Shown here: piece after piece, positions 60,124 through 64,000 of the stretch
Layout: every line of letters starts with the position of its first letter
Numbering within the stretch: position 1 is the first letter of the stretch
Assembly: GCA_025928185.1 (NCBI GenBank)
Contig: JAICKA010000002.1
Span: 1-64,000 of the forward strand
From: Gemmatimonadaceae bacterium
GTDB taxonomy: Bacteria; Gemmatimonadota; Gemmatimonadetes; Gemmatimonadales; Gemmatimonadaceae
Direction: 5' to 3'
Length of the DNA stretch: 64,000 bases
Translations under genes and position numbers: made by a program
The notes under the pieces: model-generated
Databases searched by the model: none
Told to the model about the DNA's origin: nothing
Seen by the model: the letters and a program-made list of their open reading frames with translations, nothing else

Positions 60124-62972
60124 GCGTGATCCAGCTCCGGGTTGGCGTTCCGAATCCGAGCCAGGTACGTCACCCGGGGCCGCGTGCCCAGCTCCTCGAG
60201 CACCGTATACGCCCGCGGCTCGGCGCGGCGTTGCATCATTGTCGTCTCCGGCTCGGTGAGCGACCCAAAGACGATCGCGTTCGTCGGACAGACCTGCTGG
60301 CACGCCGTGCGAACGTCTCCGCCGTGCAGCACGGTTCCGGCGTCGGCGGCGGCAATCTCCGCCTCGCGAATGCGCTGCACGCAGAACGTGCACTTTTCCA
60401 TCACGCCGCGCTCGCGCACCGTCACGTCCGGGTTCTTCACCAGCCGCTCGACTTCCGTCAGCTCGGCGTTGTAATCGAACCAGTTGAACCGCCGCACCTT
60501 GTACGGGCAGTTGTTCGAGCAGAAGCGCGTGCCGACGCACCGATTGTAGATCATCTCGTTGAGGCCGTCCGAGCTGTGCTCGGTCGCTCCGACTGGGCAG
60601 ACGTACTCGCACGGCGCCATCTCGCAGTGCTGACAGAGCATCGGTTGCGTGACGACCGTCGGATTCTCCTCGGGTCCGGCGGCGTACCGATCGATGCGCA
60701 GCCAGTGCATTTCGCGGCTCTTGAGTACGTCCTCATAGCCGACGACCGGAATGTTGTTCTCCGCCTGACATGCGACGACGCACGCGCTGCACCCGATGCA
60801 CGTGCCGAGATCGATCGTCATCGCCCACTGGTGCGGGCTCGTGCCGTTCGGATGCTCGGGCTGGAACAGAGTCGGCAGTGGAGCGCGCGGCGGCCGTTGC
60901 GTGCTGCTGCTCGCGACGTACGCGGCCGCCGTCTGTATGCGCGCCTGATCGCGACCTTCCATGGACCAATGGTCGTGAGTGGTCGCGAGCGCGCGCGACG
61001 CCGACTCGTCGCGTTCGATCGAGACGTTGCTGATGAACGGAACGCCGGCCGCGGGCCAGAGCGTGTACGCATCCGCACCGGCAGCAGCGATCGCGGCGTG
61101 CTCGCTCCCGCGACGGCCGTAGCCGAAGTGAACCGTCGCGGTGCCGTCGGCGAGTCCGGGCACGACGAGCGCCGGAATCGTCAGCGACGCAGAGTCGTGT
61201 CGGAGCGCGAGACCATCGCCATCGCTCACGCCGAGCGCCTTCGCGGTGGCCGGGCTGACGAGCGCGGCGTTGCCCCATGTGAGTTTCGTAATCGGATCGG
61301 GAAGCTCCTGCAGCCATCCGACGTTGGCGAACCGCCCGTCGTGCACGCGATAGTCCGGCGCGAACACGACCTCGTAGCGATTCGGCGCCGCCGCAGTCAC
61401 CGACGAATCGGGCATTGCCGACGAGACCGCAGCAGTAGCCGGGCCGATATTCGAGCGCGGCGCGGCCGCTATTGCAGTGAAGCCCGATCCCGCCACGAAA
61501 CCCGTACGCACGGCGGCGGTCCAGGCCTCGTCGGTGGGCGCGAGGCCTGCCTGCTGCCAGCTCTGCCGCAGCAGCATGCGCGGATCGGCCGCGGCCTGTC
61601 CGCCGAGCATCGCCAGCAGCTCGACGAGCGACTTGGAACCGTACAGCGGCTGCACCAGCGGCTGGACGATCGACAGCGTACCGTCGTACGCCCGTGCGTC
61701 GCCCCACGATTCGAGATAATGCGACTGTGGCACGAACCAGGTCGCGCGCTCGGCGGTTTCGTCCTCGTACATGCCGAGGTAGAGTCGCTCGGGCGAGCGC
61801 GTGAGTAGACTCGAAAGTCCCAGCGACGCCGGCGCGGCGTACGCCAGGTTGACGCCGCCGCACACGAGCGCGCGTACGCCGCCGGACCGCAACGCGCCCG
61901 CGAGATCGGCGATCGAGTGGCCGCTCGCACCGGCGTCGGCCAGCGGCGACGGCGAATGCCACGCCGTGTGTCCCGTGTTGCCCAACACGTCATTGAGCGA
62001 CGCGGCGAGCGCACGCGCGACCGGCGTCTGATGCGGACCGGCGATGACGACGCCTCGACCGGCGTGCGCGCGGAGATCGGACGCGAGCGCCGCGAGCCAT
62101 GCCGGCGGCACATCCCTCGGCAACGACTGCGTCGTGCTCGATCCACTCGGCGCTGCACCGCCCAGCGTCGCAAGCAAGTGCGCCAGAATCGGCTCGATCG
62201 CGCTCGGACGACAGCGCAGCCGCTCGTCGGCCGACATGCCGGTCACGGTCAGCGACGGCTCGATCGCATACAGCCGATTCATCCCGCGGCGCGGATCGCG
62301 GCGGCGATCGGCGAACGCGCGCGCGTGATGCAGGTGCATCGGCATGGTGCCGAGCACGTCCGCGTCGACGCACAGGATCACGTCCGCCGGCGCGAGATCG
62401 TATCGGTCGACCGTCGCTTCGTTCGGTCCGGCGAGCGGCGCGTAGTAGTACACGCGCACGTCGGGATACAGCGTCCGCAGCCGGTTCAGCAACGAGATGA
62501 CGAGCGGCGACGACGTTGGCTCGAGCACGAGATGCAGTCCGGCGCCGCGCGCACCGACGCGCGATCGCAGCGACGACGGCGTGAACGTCGCCGAGAGTTG
62601 CGCCCAGCTCGAGCGCTGTCGCCCCGATCGCACCGACGTCGCCCGATCGCCATCATAGAGTTGTAATAGCGACGCCTGGTGGATGGCGTCAGTCGCGCCG
62701 AGGCTCGCCGGATGTCCCGGGTTGCCTTCGATCTTGATCGGCCGTCCCTCGCGCGCCTTGACGATCAAGCCGGTCGCGTAGCCGTCGAGCACCATCGACG
62801 TCGCGTAGTGCACCGGCACGCCCGGGGTCAGCTCCGGCGGCTCGATGACATATGGTAGAAGTTTTTCCGCCGGCATGCGCGTGCAGCCATCGAGTCCGGC
62901 GATCGCCAGGCTGGCGCCGACAAACTTGAGAAAGCCGCGCCGCGTGAGGTCGTTCGCGCCGTCGTTCATCAT
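60120..62972 (-). CDS. actB: Alternative complex III subunit ActB, molybdopterin-like plus Fe-S domain
   Basis: The 950-residue exported protein has a twin-arginine signal (LTRRGFLKFVG), a long N-terminal domain that resembles molybdopterin oxidoreductases without a visible cofactor-binding site, and a C-terminal iron-sulfur domain from about residue 724. That domain has CIGCSACVVACQ, CQHCEMAPCEYVCP, CVGTRFCSNNCP and CTFCVQRI with CQQVCP. Together they fit the three 4Fe-4S and one 3Fe-4S clusters known for the family. It lies 7 bases after ActA. Confidence 0.93.
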   Translation of the reverse strand: MMNDGANDLTRRGFLKFVGASLAIAGLDGCTRMPAEKLLPYVIEPPELTPGVPVHYATSMVLDGYATGLIVKAREGRPIKIEGNPGHPASLGATDAIHQASLLQLYDGDRATSVRSGRQRSSWAQLSATFTPSSLRSRVGARGAGLHLVLEPTSSPLVISLLNRLRTLYPDVRVYYYAPLAGPNEATVDRYDLAPADVILCVDADVLGTMPMHLHHARAFADRRRDPRRGMNRLYAIEPSLTVTGMSADERLRCRPSAIEPILAHLLATLGGAAPSGSSTTQSLPRDVPPAWLAALASDLRAHAGRGVVIAGPHQTPVARALAASLNDVLGNTGHTAWHSPSPLADAGASGHSIADLAGALRSGGVRALVCGGVNLAYAAPASLGLSSLLTRSPERLYLGMYEDETAERATWFVPQSHYLESWGDARAYDGTLSIVQPLVQPLYGSKSLVELLAMLGGQAAADPRMLLRQSWQQAGLAPTDEAWTAAVRTGFVAGSGFTAIAAAPRSNIGPATAAVSSAMPDSSVTAAAPNRYEVVFAPDYRVHDGRFANVGWLQELPDPITKLTWGNAALVSPATAKALGVSDGDGLALRHDSASLTIPALVVPGLADGTATVHFGYGRRGSEHAAIAAAGADAYTLWPAAGVPFISNVSIERDESASRALATTHDHWSMEGRDQARIQTAAAYVASSSTQRPPRAPLPTLFQPEHPNGTSPHQWAMTIDLGTCIGCSACVVACQAENNIPVVGYEDVLKSREMHWLRIDRYAAGPEENPTVVTQPMLCQHCEMAPCEYVCPVGATEHSSDGLNEMIYNRCVGTRFCSNNCPYKVRRFNWFDYNAELTEVERLVKNPDVTVRERGVMEKCTFCVQRIREAEIAAADAGTVLHGGDVRTACQQVCPTNAIVFGSLTEPETTMMQRRAEPRAYTVLEELGTRPRVTYLARIRNANPELDHA

Positions 62973-62979
62973 GCGTGGT

Positions 62980-63630
62980 TCATCGATGACACGTGGTGCA
63001 ACTCGTGAGACTGCGAACGTGATATTTCGCCGCCAGTTCCGGACCGAGGCGGGCCTGCGCGACCGGCGGTGTGTATCCCATGACCGTCACCGCTTCCACC
63101 GGTCGCAATTGCCCGGCCGGCATGCGATGGCAGCTCAGACACCAGCCCATCGTCAGCGGCTTGGCCTGATAGACCGTCGACATCTTGTCGACACGGCCGT
63201 GACAACTCTCGCAGCCCACGCCTTTGTTGACGTGCACCGAATGGTCGAAGTACACGAAGCCCGGCAGCCGGTCGACGCGATTCCACGTGATCGGCTTGCC
63301 CGTCTGCATGCTCCGGCGTACCGGCGCCAGCTCGCGCGAATTGATCCACACCGTGCTGTGACAGGGCACGCACGTTTGCGTCGGCGGAATGCCGGCCGTG
63401 GGTGAGCGCATCACGGTCGCGTGACAGTACACGCAACTGATGCCGAGCCGTCCGGCGTGGATCTGATGATCGAACGGAATCGGCTGCTTCACCGGCTCGT
63501 ATCGCGCGCTCGCGTTCGACGACCGCACGAACGCCATCAGTCCGAGCGGCACGCCGACAACGAGCAGTGCGAGCGCGAGCAAACTCGCGCGCGCAGCGGT
63601 ATTTGACCATCGCGGAAAGAGTGCCGCCAT
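62980..63630 (-). CDS. actA: Alternative complex III subunit ActA, pentaheme cytochrome c
   Basis: The 216-residue protein has an N-terminal membrane anchor (LLALALLVVGVPLGLMAF) and five CXXCH heme sites: CVYCH, CVPCH, CESCH, CLSCH and CTTCH. Five hemes match ActA of alternative complex III. It is the first gene of the operon and carries electrons between the iron-sulfur subunit and ActE. No strong promoter was identified, but an inverted repeat lies upstream at 63647-63676. Confidence 0.94.
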   Translation of the reverse strand: MAALFPRWSNTAARASLLALALLVVGVPLGLMAFVRSSNASARYEPVKQPIPFDHQIHAGRLGISCVYCHATVMRSPTAGIPPTQTCVPCHSTVWINSRELAPVRRSMQTGKPITWNRVDRLPGFVYFDHSVHVNKGVGCESCHGRVDKMSTVYQAKPLTMGWCLSCHRMPAGQLRPVEAVTVMGYTPPVAQARLGPELAAKYHVRSLTSCTTCHR

Positions 63631-63646
63631 CGTCGCGCGGTTGTTT

Positions 63647-63676
63647 CAGTCAGAAATATGGATGCCCATCCGACTG
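63647..63676. promoter_or_regulatory. Inverted repeats upstream of the act operon
   Basis: CAGTC at 63647-63651 pairs with GACTG at 63672-63676, and GGATG at 63660-63664 pairs with CATCC at 63667-63671 across two bases. The element lies 17 bases before the actA start and may be a regulator site or a leader hairpin. Confidence 0.35.
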
Positions 63677-63775
63677 CATTTCTTCTGCCAATGTCATGTG
63701 CCGACAACGAACTCACGTCTGCACGCGCGTTGCCACTACTCGTGCATGCGCGGAGATCGGTGAGCGGGCGAGTCG

Positions 63776-64000
63776 TTATCGCAGAAGAATGTGTGCCGCG
63801 ACGTTGAAGTAGATGATCAGCCCGGTGACGTCGACGAACGTCGCAACGAACGGGGCCGACGCGTTGGCGGGATCGAATCCCAGCTTGCGCATCGCGAACG
63901 GCAGCATCGATCCCACGAGCGTGCCGAACGTCACGACGCCGAGCAGCGAGAACGCCACCGTCACCGCGAGCAGATGATGCTGCCCGGCGACGAGAATCTC
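63776..64000 (-). CDS. mgtE: Magnesium transporter MgtE, C-terminal end only
   Basis: The visible 74 codons are the last membrane helices of an MgtE-type magnesium channel. [19 protein letters not shown] and [19 protein letters not shown] match the conserved C-terminal signature, in which the aspartate of FVDVTG lines the pore. The N-terminal CBS domains lie beyond the right edge. It is on the same strand as the act operon with a 145-base gap. Confidence 0.88.
   Translation of the reverse strand, partial: EILVAGQHHLLAVTVAFSLLGVVTFGTLVGSMLPFAMRKLGFDPANASAPFVATFVDVTGLIIYFNVAAHILLR

Noticed and set aside
1-64000. tRNA, rRNA, IS element or integrase genes
   Set aside because: I looked for cloverleaf arms, rRNA segments and transposase motifs and saw none that could be supported.

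Overview
The window is high-GC, densely packed bacterial chromosome. It most resembles a member of the Gemmatimonadota, or a close relative in the Acidobacteriota/Bacteroidota-adjacent soil lineages. This is inferred from the combination of an alternative complex III cluster (actABCDEF), a PadR/ADOP permease pair of the type first described in acidobacteria, an imuA-imuB-dnaE2 mutagenesis cassette, and an ECF sigma operon carrying several DUF4097 proteins. No rRNA, tRNA, CRISPR array, transposase or prophage core was found.

Layout. Positions 1-4870 hold the SOS mutasome cassette imuA-imuB-dnaE2 on the minus strand, with dnaE2 running off the left edge. Divergent from it, 4965-8151 is a padR-ADOP permease operon with a palindromic operator over its -10 box. 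Positions 8159-11090 hold a radical SAM protein, a HEXXH membrane protein, pterin carbinolamine dehydratase and a Bax-inhibitor-1 protein. Positions 11174-16112 are an ECF sigma factor, a zinc-finger anti-sigma factor and four tandem DUF4097 paralogues; the anti-sigma gene contains octamer tandem repeats. Ribosomal protein S21 and a cold-shock protein follow. Positions 17563-20363 carry small unknown proteins, then an FRG-domain protein, a barstar-like protein and an unknown protein in a row.

Positions 20308-28050 are mostly transport and envelope genes: amine oxidase, an H1-like protein, a dicarboxylate/amino-acid symporter, a TMEM175-like channel, lipoproteins, a cyclophilin, an APC permease and a TonB-C-like protein. 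Succinate dehydrogenase sdhCAB plus a TPR protein occupies 28129-32095. A two-gene DNA methyltransferase/SNF2-helicase module on the minus strand (32099-37458) looks like a defence island. Then come a glycosyltransferase, a Ser-rich disordered protein, LD-carboxypeptidase, rhodanese, a Nudix hydrolase and a manganese operon (mntH-usp-mntR) with a perfect DtxR-type palindrome in front.

Positions 44063-48707 carry a holin-like membrane protein and an ABC export cluster with an AttH/CrtC-like lipocalin domain. Positions 49405-55718 hold a DUF72 protein, a coupled membrane protein / HLHP-motif protein / SURF1 set, an acyl-CoA dehydrogenase and an HMA metallochaperone. The right end (55847-63630) is the alternative complex III operon, which passes electrons from quinol to cytochrome c or directly to an oxidase. 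Together with SDH and SURF1 it describes an aerobic respiratory chain. A partial mgtE closes the window.

The most interesting items are the methyltransferase-helicase pair without a visible nuclease, the FRG-barstar pair, the octamer-repeat anti-sigma gene, and the split permease with a fused lipocalin domain. Coordinates come from reading frames and visible start signals; domain calls are by eye, with no database search.
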